A program made the translations under genes and the position numbers. Under the pieces are notes generated by a model. The model searched no databases and had not been told where the DNA came from. It saw nothing but the letters and a program-made list of their open reading frames with translations. A stretch of DNA of 64,000 bases from positions 1-64,000 of the forward strand of contig NZ_QKYW01000005.1 in assembly GCF_003253735.1 (NCBI RefSeq), read 5' to 3'. The stretch is from Pseudomonas sp. URMO17WK12:I2 (GTDB lineage Bacteria; Pseudomonadota; Gammaproteobacteria; Pseudomonadales; Pseudomonadaceae). Positions 17,294-26,514 of this stretch are shown piece by piece. The stretch's first letter is position 1; every line of letters begins with the position of its first letter.

Positions 17294-17965
17294 GTGCGAA
17301 TTCTGCTGGTCGAGGATCATCCGCAATTGGCGGCAAGTGTCACCCAGGCGCTCAAGAGTGCTGGTTGGACAGTGGATGTTCTGCATGATGGCGTGGCGGC
17401 AGATCTTGCGCTCGGCAGCGAGGAGTACGCCTTGGCGATTCTGGACGTCGGCCTGCCGCGCATGGATGGCTTCGAGGTGCTGGCGCGTCTGCGCGCGCGC
17501 GGCAAGACTGTGCCGGTGCTTATGCTCACGGCCCGCGGCGAGGTGAAGGACCGTGTGCATGGTCTCAACCTGGGTGCCGACGACTATCTGGCCAAGCCCT
17601 TCGAGTTGAGCGAACTGGAGGCGCGGGTCAAGGCGTTGCTGCGTCGCAGTATGCTGGGTGGCGAGCAGCAGCTGCGTTGTGGTGATCTGGTGTATGACCT
17701 GGATACCCGGCGTTTCACCCTGCTGGAGGAAAGCCTCGCCCTGACCTCACGCGAGCAGGCCGTGCTCGAGGCGATGATTTCCCGGCCTGGGCGGGTCATG
17801 AGCAAGGAACAGCTGGCTTCCCAGGTATTTGGCCTGGATGAGGAGGCGAGCGCCGACTCCATCGAAATCTACGTCCACCGCCTGCGCAAGAAGCTCGAGG
17901 GCGGCGCGGTGCGCATCGTCACCTTCCGCGGTCTGGGTTATCTGCTGGAAGCCGCGGGTGGATAG
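17294..17965 (+). CDS. tctD: Response regulator TctD
   Basis: The 223-residue OmpR-class regulator starts MRILLVEDHPQLAASV, has the phospho-acceptor Asp51 in LDVGLPRMDGF and the conserved Lys in YLAKPFELSELEARV. It ends with a winged-helix DNA-binding domain (IYVHRLRKKLEGGAVRIVTFRGLGY). The GTG at 17294 is the start, with GGAGG 5 nt upstream; longer in-frame starts would add residues the family lacks. It is divergent from opdH-tctCBA and presumably activates that operon in response to TctE and external tricarboxylate. It overlaps tctE by 8 nt. Confidence 0.95.
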   Translation: MRILLVEDHPQLAASVTQALKSAGWTVDVLHDGVAADLALGSEEYALAILDVGLPRMDGFEVLARLRARGKTVPVLMLTARGEVKDRVHGLNLGADDYLAKPFELSELEARVKALLRRSMLGGEQQLRCGDLVYDLDTRRFTLLEESLALTSREQAVLEAMISRPGRVMSKEQLASQVFGLDEEASADSIEIYVHRLRKKLEGGAVRIVTFRGLGYLLEAAGG

Positions 17966-19349
17966 GCCCGGCAGCCTGCGCGGCCGGCTGATTCGCCGGC
18001 TGGCCGTGCTGTTCACGGTGATCCTGCTGGTCAGCAGCCTGACCGCCTACTGGAGTGCTCGGCACGCCGCCGATACGGCCTATGACCGCACCTTGCTGGC
18101 ATCGGCCAGGGCGATCTCCGACGGACTCTACGCCGTCGAGGGCATGCTCAGCGCCAACGTGCCCTATATCGCCCTGGACACCTTCGCCTACGACAGCGCC
18201 GGGCGTATCTACTACCAGGTCCTGGGGCCCAAGGGCGAACTGGTCTCGGGGTACGAAGACCTGCCAGCGGCGCCGCCAGACACGCCGCGAACCAACGATT
18301 ACCCGGCACTGGCCAAATTCTACGACGGCGACTACCGCGGACAGGGGGTGCGGGTGGTCAGTTTTCTGCAACCGGTCAGCGAGCCTGGTTACAGCGGGGT
18401 TGCCGAGATTCGCGTAGCTGAAACCCAGGGCGCCCGGGAGCGCATGACCCGCGATCTGCTGCTGGGCACCCTGTGGCGCATGGGCTTGCTGTCGCTCAGC
18501 GCGCTGCTGCTCGTCTGGCTGGCGGTGAGCGCGGGTTTGCGCCCGCTCGAAAGCCTGCGCAGGACGGTCGCAGCGCGCGGCAGCGATGACCTGCGCCCGC
18601 TGCCGGACGAAGACATGCCCAGGGAGCTGCGACCGTTGGTCAACGCCCTGAATCAGTTCAACGACCGCCTGCGTGGCCTGTTCGAGCGGCAATCGCAGTT
18701 CATCGCCGATGCTTCCCATGAGCTGCGCACGCCCTTGGCGGCGCTCAAGGCCCGGGTCGAGCTGGGCTTGCGTGATCAGGACCCGCGCATCTGGCACTCG
18801 ACGCTGGAGGACGCCGCCTTGAACGCCGATCGCCTGACCCATCTGGCCAATCAGCTGCTGTCACTGGCGCGGATCGAAAGTGGCGCGCGGGCGATTAGCG
18901 AAGGCGGGGCGTTGCGCCTGGATCTCAGCCAACTGGCTCGCGAACTGGGCATGGCGCTGGCGCCCCTGGCCCATTCGCGGGGCGTCGCCCTGGCGCTGGA
19001 AGCAGAACAGCCGGTGTGGATTCGCGGCGAGCCGACGCTGCTCAACGAGCTGCTGTGCAACTTGGTCGACAACGCCATGGCCTACACCGAAGCCGGCGGC
19101 AACGTCATCCTGCGGGTGAAGGAGCCGGGTGTGCTGGAAGTCGAGGACGATGGGCCGGGCATCCCCGAGGAGGATCGGGAGCGGGTATTCGAGCGTTTCT
19201 ATCGACGCCAGGCCCAGGGGCTTGGCGCTGGGCTGGGGCTCGCCATCGTCGGCGAGATCTGCCGTGCCCACCGGGCCGATATCAGCCTGCATCAGGCCAG
19301 TCCCCATGGGCTGCTGGTGCGTGTGGTATTCCGCGGCGACGCCAGTTGA
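17958..19349 (+). CDS. tctE: Sensor histidine kinase TctE
   Basis: The 463-residue membrane kinase has a first membrane segment at about 14-33, a periplasmic 2CSK_N-type sensor domain (about 35-160), a second membrane segment at about 175-193, a HAMP-like linker, the H-box SHELRTPLAALKARV with His254, and an ATPase domain with NLVDNAM, EDDGPGIP and GAGLGLAIV. The start is GTG at 17958, overlapping the tctD stop. It phosphorylates TctD and probably senses tricarboxylates in the periplasm. A perfect inverted repeat follows the stop. Confidence 0.94.
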   Translation: MDRPGSLRGRLIRRLAVLFTVILLVSSLTAYWSARHAADTAYDRTLLASARAISDGLYAVEGMLSANVPYIALDTFAYDSAGRIYYQVLGPKGELVSGYEDLPAAPPDTPRTNDYPALAKFYDGDYRGQGVRVVSFLQPVSEPGYSGVAEIRVAETQGARERMTRDLLLGTLWRMGLLSLSALLLVWLAVSAGLRPLESLRRTVAARGSDDLRPLPDEDMPRELRPLVNALNQFNDRLRGLFERQSQFIADASHELRTPLAALKARVELGLRDQDPRIWHSTLEDAALNADRLTHLANQLLSLARIESGARAISEGGALRLDLSQLARELGMALAPLAHSRGVALALEAEQPVWIRGEPTLLNELLCNLVDNAMAYTEAGGNVILRVKEPGVLEVEDDGPGIPEEDRERVFERFYRRQAQGLGAGLGLAIVGEICRAHRADISLHQASPHGLLVRVVFRGDAS

Positions 19350-19351
19350 CT

Positions 19352-19385
19352 GTTGTTGGGGCGAGGCAGGCCTCGCCCCAACAAC
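19352..19385. terminator. Perfect 16-bp inverted repeat between convergent genes
   Basis: GTTGTTGGGGCGAGGC (19352-19367) pairs perfectly with its complement at 19370-19385 around a very short loop. It lies between the tctE stop and the stop of the opposite-strand HDOD gene. T runs are poor on both sides, but position and strength suggest a bidirectional terminator. Confidence 0.75.
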
Positions 19386-19387
19386 CT

Positions 19388-20224
19388 TTACTGCAGCATG
19401 GTCATGGCAGCGTCCATGGCCGCCGACAGGTCTTCGTCGGCGTGGATATCCAGGTCCGGCTTGATGCCGAGCTTGGCGAACGCCGGAATCTGGCTCCAGT
19501 CCAGCTGCGTGTAGGGGTGCGGGGTGCCGAGGTGGCTTTGCAGCGTGGCGACCTGAACGATGTCCACATAATCGACCTTGCCACCGTCGCGGCTGAAGTT
19601 CAGGTACTGGCTCGGGATGCAGGCGATCATTTCCGGGAATTCCCAGGTGCGCAGGATCTTGTCGCCAATGATCGGGTGGATCTGCTCGATCACGTGGTTG
19701 AGGCTGATCGAGTCGGCCAGCAGCTCACTGTGCTCTTCGGCATAAGTGAGAATCGGCAATATGCCAATCTGGTGCACGAGGCCGGCGAGGGTCGCCTGGT
19801 CCGGCATCAAGCGCGTGTAGTGGCGGCACAGTACGTGGCAGATGCCGGCGATCTCGGTGCTCTTGGTCCACACTTCGCGCATCTTGCGGTCGACCACATC
19901 GGTGGTCGCCTGGAACATCTGCTCCATGGCCAGGCCCGTGGCCAGATTGCAGGTGTAGTTGATGCCCAGGCGGCCTATGGCCATCTGCAGGTCGGTGATT
20001 TCCCGGTTGGTGCGCAGCAGCGGGCTGTTCACCACCTTGATGATGCGCGCAGTCAGCGCGGCATCGTTGCCGATGACCTTGGTCATCTCGGGAATGCCGA
20101 CGTTGGGATCCTCCGCCGCCTCGCGAACTTTCAGGGCGACCTCGGGCAGGGTAGGCAGCACCAGTTCATCGTGGTCGATGGCCCGGGTCAGATCCAGCAG
20201 GACTTTCTCGGCGAGTTTGCTCAT
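19388..20224 (-). CDS. HDOD domain protein
   Basis: The 278-residue protein is a stand-alone HDOD domain (a catalytically reduced relative of HD phosphohydrolases) with the motif LVLPTLPEVALKVREAAEDPN followed by IGNDAALTARIIKVVNSPLL. It lacks a full HD metal site, as is usual, and has no fused signalling domain. Such proteins act in regulatory or motility pathways, often linked to cyclic-di-GMP, but no specific role can be read here. It occupies the same place as PA0758 in P. aeruginosa, from memory. Confidence 0.85.
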   Translation of the reverse strand: MSKLAEKVLLDLTRAIDHDELVLPTLPEVALKVREAAEDPNVGIPEMTKVIGNDAALTARIIKVVNSPLLRTNREITDLQMAIGRLGINYTCNLATGLAMEQMFQATTDVVDRKMREVWTKSTEIAGICHVLCRHYTRLMPDQATLAGLVHQIGILPILTYAEEHSELLADSISLNHVIEQIHPIIGDKILRTWEFPEMIACIPSQYLNFSRDGGKVDYVDIVQVATLQSHLGTPHPYTQLDWSQIPAFAKLGIKPDLDIHADEDLSAAMDAAMTMLQ

Positions 20225-20272
20225 GAAATTCTCGTTATTGGCACAGTGAGGGCGGACGCTACGCAGTGTACG

Positions 20273-21214
20273 TCAGCGCTGGATCTCGCGGTTGCTGTCC
20301 AGCTCGTACGGCAGGTCGAGCAGGTCAAGTGGTAGGCCTTCCAGGCTGCCCAGGTGAATATGGCCATCGAGGGCTGCGTCTTCCTGCAGTACTGCCAGCA
20401 ATTCAACGCCATCATCACTCGTTGCCGCCAGTACCACTTCACCCACCGCACTGCGGTGCACAGGAGAGAACAGTTCTGCGCCGGGTGCGGGCTGCTGCTC
20501 GCTGGCAATGTGCAGGCGATAGAGGCGGCGCTTGAGCTTGCCCAGATATTGCATGCGGGCGACGATTTCTTGGCCGGTGTAGCAACCCTTCTTGAAGCTC
20601 ACGCCACCCACGGCCTGCAGGTTGATCATCTGCGGGATGAACAGCTCGCGGGTCGTCCCGGTCACCTGACCCACGCCGGCGCGGATCTGCGCGAGCACCC
20701 ACTCATTGAGGCTTGCTTCGCGCAGCTGCTCGCTCAGCCGCGCGCGCAGGGGCTCTGCCTGGTCTACTGGCGCCCACAGTTCGGCGCGGCCGTCACTGAG
20801 GCGAATGGCCAGCAGTGAGTCCATGCTGGTCACGCTGTCAGGCTCGCTGGCGAGGGCAATCCCCATAGCCTGCAGGGCAGCATCTGCTCCACTCAGGCCG
20901 AAGCGAACCCAGGCGACACTCTCGTCGCTCAACTTGGCCTTCGAGAAGGCCGCGTATTTCTGCAACTCGGCGAGTTGCGGCGCGAGCAGCTCCTGGCTCA
21001 TGGCCAGAAGAAAACCGTCCGCCACGCTGACGATACGAAAGCTCGACAGCATGCGCCCTTTTGGCGTGCAGCGAGCGCCCAGGCTCGAGCCGCTGGTGCC
21101 GAGGTAGTTGATGTTGCAGGTGATCTGGCCCTGCAGGAACTTACCCGCATCGGGACCGCGTACGGCAAGGATGCCTTCGTGGGTGAGCAAGCAAAAGAAA
21201 GCGCTGTCGGCCAT
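20273..21214 (-). CDS. ygfZ: Folate-binding protein YgfZ
   Basis: The 313-residue GcvT-like protein carries the YgfZ signature KGCYTGQE at residues 209-216, with the cysteine needed for activity, followed by IVARMQYLGKLKRRLY. In E. coli YgfZ uses a folate to help repair or assemble iron-sulfur clusters in enzymes such as MiaB. The ATG at 21214 (MADSAFFCLL) fits the family N-terminus; the frame is open upstream without a convincing ribosome-binding site. It is divergent from sdhE, another cofactor-assembly gene. Confidence 0.92.
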   Translation of the reverse strand: MADSAFFCLLTHEGILAVRGPDAGKFLQGQITCNINYLGTSGSSLGARCTPKGRMLSSFRIVSVADGFLLAMSQELLAPQLAELQKYAAFSKAKLSDESVAWVRFGLSGADAALQAMGIALASEPDSVTSMDSLLAIRLSDGRAELWAPVDQAEPLRARLSEQLREASLNEWVLAQIRAGVGQVTGTTRELFIPQMINLQAVGGVSFKKGCYTGQEIVARMQYLGKLKRRLYRLHIASEQQPAPGAELFSPVHRSAVGEVVLAATSDDGVELLAVLQEDAALDGHIHLGSLEGLPLDLLDLPYELDSNREIQR

Positions 21215-21372
21215 GGTCGAGACAATCGTGGGCAAAGAATGAGGCTGCCATGATAAGAGCAGCGGCAAGCGTCTAGCTACAGGCAAAGAGCGCCGCCTGG
21301 CGTTTCGCCTCGCGACGCTGATGCCGGCAGCGGCTGTTGGTATACTGCCGGCCTTTTCCGAGGAGCACTGCC

Positions 21373-21627
21373 ATGGTCGATGCCACTGAACTCAACCGCC
21401 TTTTCTGGCACAGCCGCCGCGGTATGCTGGAGCTGGACGTGTTGCTGGTGCCTTTCGTACGCGAGGTCTATCCCTCGCTCGACGAGGACAACCGCGCCCG
21501 CTACCGCAAGCTGCTCGAGTGCGAGGATCAGGACATGTTCGGTTGGTTCATGCAGCGCGGCGAGCCCGAGGATGCCGATCTGCGCCACATCGTTCGCATG
21601 ATCCTGGATCGTGTCCAGCCCAAATAA
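21373..21627 (+). CDS. sdhE: Succinate dehydrogenase flavinylation factor SdhE
   Basis: This 84-residue protein has the SdhE (DUF339) fold with the RGxxE motif RGMLE at residues 16-20, which binds the flavoprotein during covalent FAD attachment to SdhA/FrdA. AGGAG precedes the ATG at 21373 and excludes an in-frame ATG 36 nt earlier. It overlaps the next gene by 17 nt, reproducing the sdhE-ygfX pair of E. coli. Confidence 0.95.
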   Translation: MVDATELNRLFWHSRRGMLELDVLLVPFVREVYPSLDEDNRARYRKLLECEDQDMFGWFMQRGEPEDADLRHIVRMILDRVQPK

Positions 21628-22063
21628 GCGGTTCGAATGCGACTGGCGGCCGTCACCGCGGCTGCTGGAGATCTACCTGTGCGCCCAGGCCCTGGCGCTG
21701 CTGACATTGCTATTCGTCGAGATTCCCTTGTGGGTTTGTCTGCTCGGCGTGCTGGCCTGTGTTGGTCATGCCGCCTGGGTGCTGCCCAGGCATGTGCTGC
21801 TGACCCATCCGGCCGTATTCAAGCGTTTGCGCCATGACGACGAAGGTTGGCAGGTGCTGCGTAGCGGCGGGCAATGGCAGCCCGTCACCCTGCAGCCGGA
21901 CAGCATCGCGCTGCCCTGGCTGGTCATCGTGCGCTTTCGGCTGCCGGGCCGCTCATTCACCCACAGCCTGTGCATCCCCGCCGATGCCATGCCGCGGGAC
22001 GTGCATCGGCGATTGCGGGTACGTCTGAAATTCAGTCGTCAGCGTTGGCGGGTTGCAGAATAG
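21611..22063 (+). CDS. YgfX-family membrane protein
   Basis: The 150-residue protein starts with GTG at 21611 inside the end of sdhE ([15 protein letters not shown]). Two adjacent hydrophobic segments occupy about residues 23-55, followed by a soluble part ending in basic residues ([15 protein letters not shown]). This is the YgfX/CptA family, proposed in E. coli to be a membrane toxin affecting MreB/FtsZ with SdhE as partner, a role that has been questioned. Its last 32 bp overlap the 3' end of nadB on the opposite strand. Confidence 0.8.
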   Translation: MSSPNKRFECDWRPSPRLLEIYLCAQALALLTLLFVEIPLWVCLLGVLACVGHAAWVLPRHVLLTHPAVFKRLRHDDEGWQVLRSGGQWQPVTLQPDSIALPWLVIVRFRLPGRSFTHSLCIPADAMPRDVHRRLRVRLKFSRQRWRVAE

Positions 22064-23648
22064 TGTCGCCCGCGTCGGGTAACAGGCCCGGATAATCCAG
22101 GGTGTAGTGCAGGCCGCGCGACTCCTTGCGCGCCATCGCCGACAGGATCATCAGTTCGGCCACCTGGGCCAGGTTGCGCAACTCGATCAGATCCCGGCTG
22201 ACCTTGTAGTTACTGTAGAACTCGTCGATCTCATCGAGCAGCAGGCGCACGCGGTGTTGGGCGCGCTGCAGGCGCTTGGTGGTGCGCACGATGCCCACGT
22301 AATCCCACATGAAGCGCCGCAGTTCGTCCCAGTTGTGGGCGATGATCACATCCTCGTCCGAGTCGGTGACCTGGCTGGCGTCCCAGGCGGGCAGGTCGGT
22401 TGGCATTGCCGCCTGATCCAGGTTGGCAACGATGTCGGCAGCGGCCGAGCGCGCATAGACGAAGCATTCGAGCAACGAATTGCTGGCCATACGGTTGGCG
22501 CCGTGCAGGCCGGTGAAGCTGGTTTCGCCAATGGCGTACAGGCCTGCTACATCGCTGCGCCCGGCCTGATCGACGAGCACACCGCCGCAGGTGTAGTGGG
22601 CTGCTGGGACCACCGGAATCGCCTGGCGGGTGATGTCGATGCCGAACTCCAGGCAACGCTGGTAAACGGTCGGAAAGTGGTTTTTGACGAAGTCAGCCGG
22701 CTTGTGACTGATATCCAGATAGACGCAATCGATGCCCAGGCGCTTCATCTCATGGTCGATGGCCCGGGCCACGATGTCCCGGGGCGCCAGTTCCTCGCGG
22801 GGGTCGAAGCGCGGCATGAAGCGTTCGCCATTGGGCAGGCGCAGCAATGCGCCTTCACCGCGCAGGGCTTCGGTAACCAGGAAGCTCTTGGCCTGGGGGT
22901 GGTAGAGGCAGGTAGGGTGGAACTGGTTGAATTCCAGGTTGCCGACCCGGCAGCCGGCGCGCCAGGCCATGGCGATGCCATCGCCGCAAGCGCCATCCGG
23001 GTTGCTGGTATAGAGGTAGACCTTGGCCGCGCCGCCAGTGGCGAGGACCACAAAGCGCGCGTGGTGGGTGTCGACCTCGCCGCTGCGGCGGTTCAGCACG
23101 TAGGCGCCCAGGCAGCGCTGGCCGTCACGGCCCAGTTTGCGCTCGGTAATCAGATCCACGGCGACCCGCTGCTCGAGCAGCTCCACGTTGCCGCGCTGGC
23201 GTGTGCGCTCGAGCAGGGTATTGAAGATGGCCGCGCCGGTCGCGTCGGCGGCGTGGATGATGCGCCGGTGGCTATGGCCGCCCTCGCGGGTCAGGTGAAA
23301 TTCGAAGCCACCGTCTTCGCGATCATGTTCGTCGTCACGGGTGAAGGGCACCCCTTGTTCGATCAGCCATTCGATGGCTTGGCGGCTGTGCTCCACGGTG
23401 AAGCGCACCGCATCTTCCCGGCATAGGCCGGCACCGGCGTTTAGGGTGTCGTTCACATGGGAATCGACGGTGTCGTGGTGATCCAGCACCGCTGCGACGC
23501 CGCCCTGTGCCCAGTAGGTCGAGCCATTGGTCAGCTCGCCCTTGCTCAGCACGGCGATGCTCAGGTTGTCGGGAAGCGTGAGCGCCAGGGTAAGGCCGGC
23601 GGCACCGCTGCCGATAACCAGAACATCGTGCTGAAAGCGTTGGCTCAT
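22032..23648 (-). CDS. nadB: L-aspartate oxidase
   Basis: The 538-residue flavoenzyme oxidises L-aspartate to iminoaspartate, the first step of NAD synthesis. The N-terminal FAD-binding motif [16 protein letters not shown], the succinate-dehydrogenase-like segment [13 protein letters not shown], the active-site region HPTCLYHP and [23 protein letters not shown] are all present. Length matches the family. It is transcribed away from algU, and its 3' end overlaps ygfX. Confidence 0.97.
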   Translation of the reverse strand: MSQRFQHDVLVIGSGAAGLTLALTLPDNLSIAVLSKGELTNGSTYWAQGGVAAVLDHHDTVDSHVNDTLNAGAGLCREDAVRFTVEHSRQAIEWLIEQGVPFTRDDEHDREDGGFEFHLTREGGHSHRRIIHAADATGAAIFNTLLERTRQRGNVELLEQRVAVDLITERKLGRDGQRCLGAYVLNRRSGEVDTHHARFVVLATGGAAKVYLYTSNPDGACGDGIAMAWRAGCRVGNLEFNQFHPTCLYHPQAKSFLVTEALRGEGALLRLPNGERFMPRFDPREELAPRDIVARAIDHEMKRLGIDCVYLDISHKPADFVKNHFPTVYQRCLEFGIDITRQAIPVVPAAHYTCGGVLVDQAGRSDVAGLYAIGETSFTGLHGANRMASNSLLECFVYARSAAADIVANLDQAAMPTDLPAWDASQVTDSDEDVIIAHNWDELRRFMWDYVGIVRTTKRLQRAQHRVRLLLDEIDEFYSNYKVSRDLIELRNLAQVAELMILSAMARKESRGLHYTLDYPGLLPDAGDTILQPANADD

Positions 23649-23964
23649 TGTCGTGGGTTCCGCAGGGCGTGCAGCTAAATAGGGAAGCGCCTGTCGATCA
23701 CCTCACGTGCTCTCTCTGTTGACGCGGCCACGGCCTTCAACTTTTTGTATCTGGGAATCACGCGAGGGGTCGTTATCTGCCTGCGGCGGGGCTTCAAGGG
23801 CCATGACGACGGCGCAGCGACCTCTAGTATATAGAGGGGGGCAGCGGCACAATAGCTGACTTGGTAGGTTGTCCGGCGCAGAACGTGTATCGTGGCGGGA
23901 TGGCGATATGCCTGCGCGGCTGGCCGCCATGTTGGAGCTGCATTTCATCCGCTGAAGCCTGTAT

Positions 23965-23992
23965 GAACTTTGTCATAGGGCAGGGTTCTATA
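23965..23992 (+). promoter_or_regulatory. AlgU-type promoter, distal
   Basis: GAACTT at 23965-23970, a 16-bp spacer and TCTATA at 23987-23992 match the AlgU/sigma-E consensus. It lies about 260 bp upstream of algU and implies autoregulation. Confidence 0.75.
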
Positions 23993-24167
23993 GCGGAGTC
24001 GCCCCGGAGAGGGAATGTGTCTGGCGAGTCGGTGAGCGAAGCGGTTTTGGCATTCGATTCGGACCGTCAGGTGATCTAAAGACAATTCGCGCAGCAGGCA
24101 ATGGCCCTGGTGCGTGGTTTCGTGCAAAACCAAAAAATGTTTTGTGGGAAGCTTGTTCGTAGGGGGA

Positions 24168-24195
24168 GAACTTTTGCATATGACTCGAGTCTATT
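24168..24195 (+). promoter_or_regulatory. AlgU-type promoter, proximal
   Basis: GAACTT at 24168-24173, a 16-bp spacer and TCTATT at 24190-24195 form a second AlgU-type promoter. Transcription would begin roughly 50 bp before the algU start codon. Confidence 0.8.
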
Positions 24196-24253
24196 TTGGC
24201 AGATCGATCTTCTGGCAGGGGCAGACCTCCTACGGGCTCAACGAGGAGTATTC

Positions 24254-24835
24254 ATGCTAACCCAGGAAGAAGATCAGCAGCTGGTCGAGCGTGTTCAGCG
24301 CGGTGACAAGCGAGCATTTGATCTGTTGGTGTTGAAGTATCAGCACAAGATTCTCGGGTTGATCGTGCGATTCGTGCACGACACCCATGAAGCTCAGGAT
24401 GTCGCCCAGGAAGCTTTTGTAAAAGCTTATCGGGCACTGGGAAACTTTCGCGGCGACAGTGCGTTCTATACATGGCTGTACCGCATCGCCATTAACACGG
24501 CGAAGAACCATCTCGTTTCTCGTGGCCGCCGGCCGCCGGACAACGATGTAAGTGCAGAGGATGCCGAATTCTACGATGGCGATCACGCCCTCAAGGATAT
24601 CGAATCTCCCGAGCGAGCCCTGTTGAGGGATGAAATCGAAGCCACCGTGCATCGGAGCATCCAGCAATTGCCAGAAGATTTACGAACGGCGCTAACGTTA
24701 CGTGAATTTGATGGTCTTAGTTATGAAGACATTGCGAGCGTCATGCAGTGTCCAGTTGGTACCGTGCGTTCGCGAATCTTTCGGGCGCGTGAAGCCATCG
24801 ATAAGTCCCTGCAACCTTTGTTGCAGGAAGCCTGA
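24254..24835 (+). CDS. algU: RNA polymerase sigma factor AlgU (sigma-E type)
   Basis: The 193-residue extracytoplasmic-function sigma factor has region 2 (ILGLIVRFVHDTHEAQDVAQ, AFYTWLYRIAINTAKNHL) and region 4 (LREFDGLSYEDIASVMQCP). It directs transcription of envelope-stress and alginate genes and is held by the anti-sigma factor MucA. The ATG at 24254 gives the canonical N-terminus MLTQEEDQQLVERVQ; the frame is open upstream. It is first in algU-mucA-mucB-mucD and is preceded by two promoters of its own class. Confidence 0.97.
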   Translation: MLTQEEDQQLVERVQRGDKRAFDLLVLKYQHKILGLIVRFVHDTHEAQDVAQEAFVKAYRALGNFRGDSAFYTWLYRIAINTAKNHLVSRGRRPPDNDVSAEDAEFYDGDHALKDIESPERALLRDEIEATVHRSIQQLPEDLRTALTLREFDGLSYEDIASVMQCPVGTVRSRIFRAREAIDKSLQPLLQEA

Positions 24836-24866
24836 GACAGCGGCGACAGCCAAGAGAGGAACCGCT

Positions 24867-25454
24867 ATGAGTCGTGAAGCCCTGCAGGAATCGCTGTCCG
24901 CGGTGATGGATAACGAAGCGGATGAACTTGAACTTCGGCGTGTGCTCGGTGCGAGCGACGATGCCGATCTGCGTGCCACCTGGTCTCGTTACCAGGTAGC
25001 TCGCGCCGTGATGCACAAGGACCTGCTCGTGCCAAAACTGGACATCGCTGCAGCCGTTTCCGCGGCTCTGGAAAACGATGCCACTCCAGTTGTGCAAGAG
25101 AAGGTCGTGCGTGGTCCATGGCGCAGCCTCGGACGCGTAGCCGTAGCTGCAACCGTGACGGTTGCCGTGTTGGCTGGCGTGCGTTTCTACAATCAGGATG
25201 ACGTTTCTGGTGCCCAGTTGGCGCAGCAGGATCAGCCGTCCATCGCGCTGCCGCAAGCTCAAGGGCCGGCCATTCTGGCAGGCTTCAAGACTTCGGATGA
25301 GCAGCCGGCTGTAGAGACCGTTTCTGCCGAAGGTGAAGGCTGGCATGAACAGCGTCTGCCTGAATACCTGCGTCAGCATGGTCAGCAGTCTGCCCCTGGC
25401 ACTGCCGAGAATGCACTGCCGTTTGCGCGGTCTGCGAGTGTAGAAGAGCGTTAA
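24867..25454 (+). CDS. mucA: Anti-sigma factor MucA
   Basis: The 195-residue inner-membrane protein has a cytoplasmic AlgU-binding part (MSREALQESLSAVMDNEADE), a membrane segment at about 90-105 (RVAVAATVTVAVLAGVRFY) and a periplasmic tail that MucB protects. ILAGF at 136-140 matches the region where AlgW cuts the P. aeruginosa protein (between Ala and Gly, here 138-139). The gene is full length with no mucoidy-type truncation. AGAGAGGA precedes the ATG. Confidence 0.96.
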   Translation: MSREALQESLSAVMDNEADELELRRVLGASDDADLRATWSRYQVARAVMHKDLLVPKLDIAAAVSAALENDATPVVQEKVVRGPWRSLGRVAVAATVTVAVLAGVRFYNQDDVSGAQLAQQDQPSIALPQAQGPAILAGFKTSDEQPAVETVSAEGEGWHEQRLPEYLRQHGQQSAPGTAENALPFARSASVEER

Positions 25455-25465
25455 GAACGACGCGT

Positions 25466-26419
25466 ATGCGCTCCATTCTTGTCACATCCCTGATGCTCGG
25501 CGGTATTTTGGCAAACCCTGCCATAGCCGCTGATGCACAGGGATGGCTGCAGCGGCTGAGTCAGGCCGAAAGCAGGCAAAGCTTCCAGGGCACCTTCGTT
25601 TACGAACGCAACGGCAATCTTTCTACTCACAGCATCTGGCGTCAGGTCGAGCCGGGTGGAACTGTGCGCGAGCGGTTGTTGCAGCTAGATGGGATGCCGC
25701 AGGAAATGCTGCGGGTCAATGGCCAGGCGCAATGCGTCAACGGCCCGATTGCCTCTGCCGTTGTCGATGAGCAGGCCTGGCCCGCCCATGGCCTCGATGC
25801 CAAACAGATAGAACAGTGGTACGAGCTGCGTTTGAGTGGCGAGTCCCGCGTGGCCGGTCGTTCAGCCGTGATCCTTGGCCTGATTCCCCGTGATCAGCAT
25901 CGTTACGGTGTTCAGCTTTACGTAGACAAGGAAACCGGCTTACCGCTCAAGTCACTGCTGGTCAATGATCGCGGTGAGTTGCTCGAGCGGTTCCAGTTTA
26001 CCCAGCTGGATACGGCCGATACCCAGCCCGTTGCCGTGTTGCAACCCTCTACCAACTGCGCGCCGGTGCGGGTCGTCAAGGCGCGTACGCCGTCCGCAGA
26101 ATCTTGGCGCTCCGAGTGGTTGCCGCCAGGTTTCAGTCTCAGTGCGGTGACCCGGCAGCGCAGCCCGGTATCCGCTGATAGCGTCGAATGTCTGGTTTAT
26201 GATGACGGACTGGCGCGTTTTTCCGTGTTTCTCGAGCCTCTGCACGATGCTTCCGTAGCGGATGCGCGTAACCAGCTTGGCCCTACCGCAGCGGTGTCCC
26301 GACGCCTGACAACAGACGATGGAGATGTCATGGTAACGGTGGTGGGCGAAATTCCGTTGGGAACGGCGGAGCGTGTCGCCATGTCGATGCGTACCGACGA
26401 TGTGCATGCCACGCCATAA
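25466..26419 (+). CDS. mucB: MucB, periplasmic regulator of AlgU
   Basis: The 317-residue RseB-type protein has a signal peptide MRSILVTSLMLGGILANPAIA and a two-domain lipoprotein-sensor-like fold (SFQGTFVYERNGNLSTHSIW near the mature N-terminus). It binds the periplasmic tail of MucA and shields it from AlgW until lipid or LPS signals release it. It starts 11 bp after mucA. The gene that follows is mucD rather than mucC. Confidence 0.95.
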   Translation: MRSILVTSLMLGGILANPAIAADAQGWLQRLSQAESRQSFQGTFVYERNGNLSTHSIWRQVEPGGTVRERLLQLDGMPQEMLRVNGQAQCVNGPIASAVVDEQAWPAHGLDAKQIEQWYELRLSGESRVAGRSAVILGLIPRDQHRYGVQLYVDKETGLPLKSLLVNDRGELLERFQFTQLDTADTQPVAVLQPSTNCAPVRVVKARTPSAESWRSEWLPPGFSLSAVTRQRSPVSADSVECLVYDDGLARFSVFLEPLHDASVADARNQLGPTAAVSRRLTTDDGDVMVTVVGEIPLGTAERVAMSMRTDDVHATP

Positions 26420-26514
26420 CGGTCGACTATAACGATCAAGGCCGAGATGCCGTCTGTTTGTTGTACCAATGGCCCGCAAGGGCCTCGTTTGTTCTGGATG
26501 GGGAAGAAACTGCA

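Larger units (their letters stand above)
23649..24253. other. algU promoter region (605 bp, no gene)
   Basis: This intergenic stretch holds the divergent promoters of nadB and algU. No short frame here looks coding. Two GAACTT-N16-TCTAT elements typical of AlgU (sigma-E type) promoters are present and listed separately. The rest shows no hairpin that I would call. Confidence 0.8.

Noticed and set aside
23861..24079. A 72-codon frame upstream of algU
   Set aside because: It runs through an AlgU promoter, lacks a ribosome-binding site and has no plausible protein character.
26420..26514. Remnant of mucC
   Set aside because: The 95-bp gap contains only the mucD leader and a small GGCCC/GGGCC hairpin, with no MucC-like sequence.
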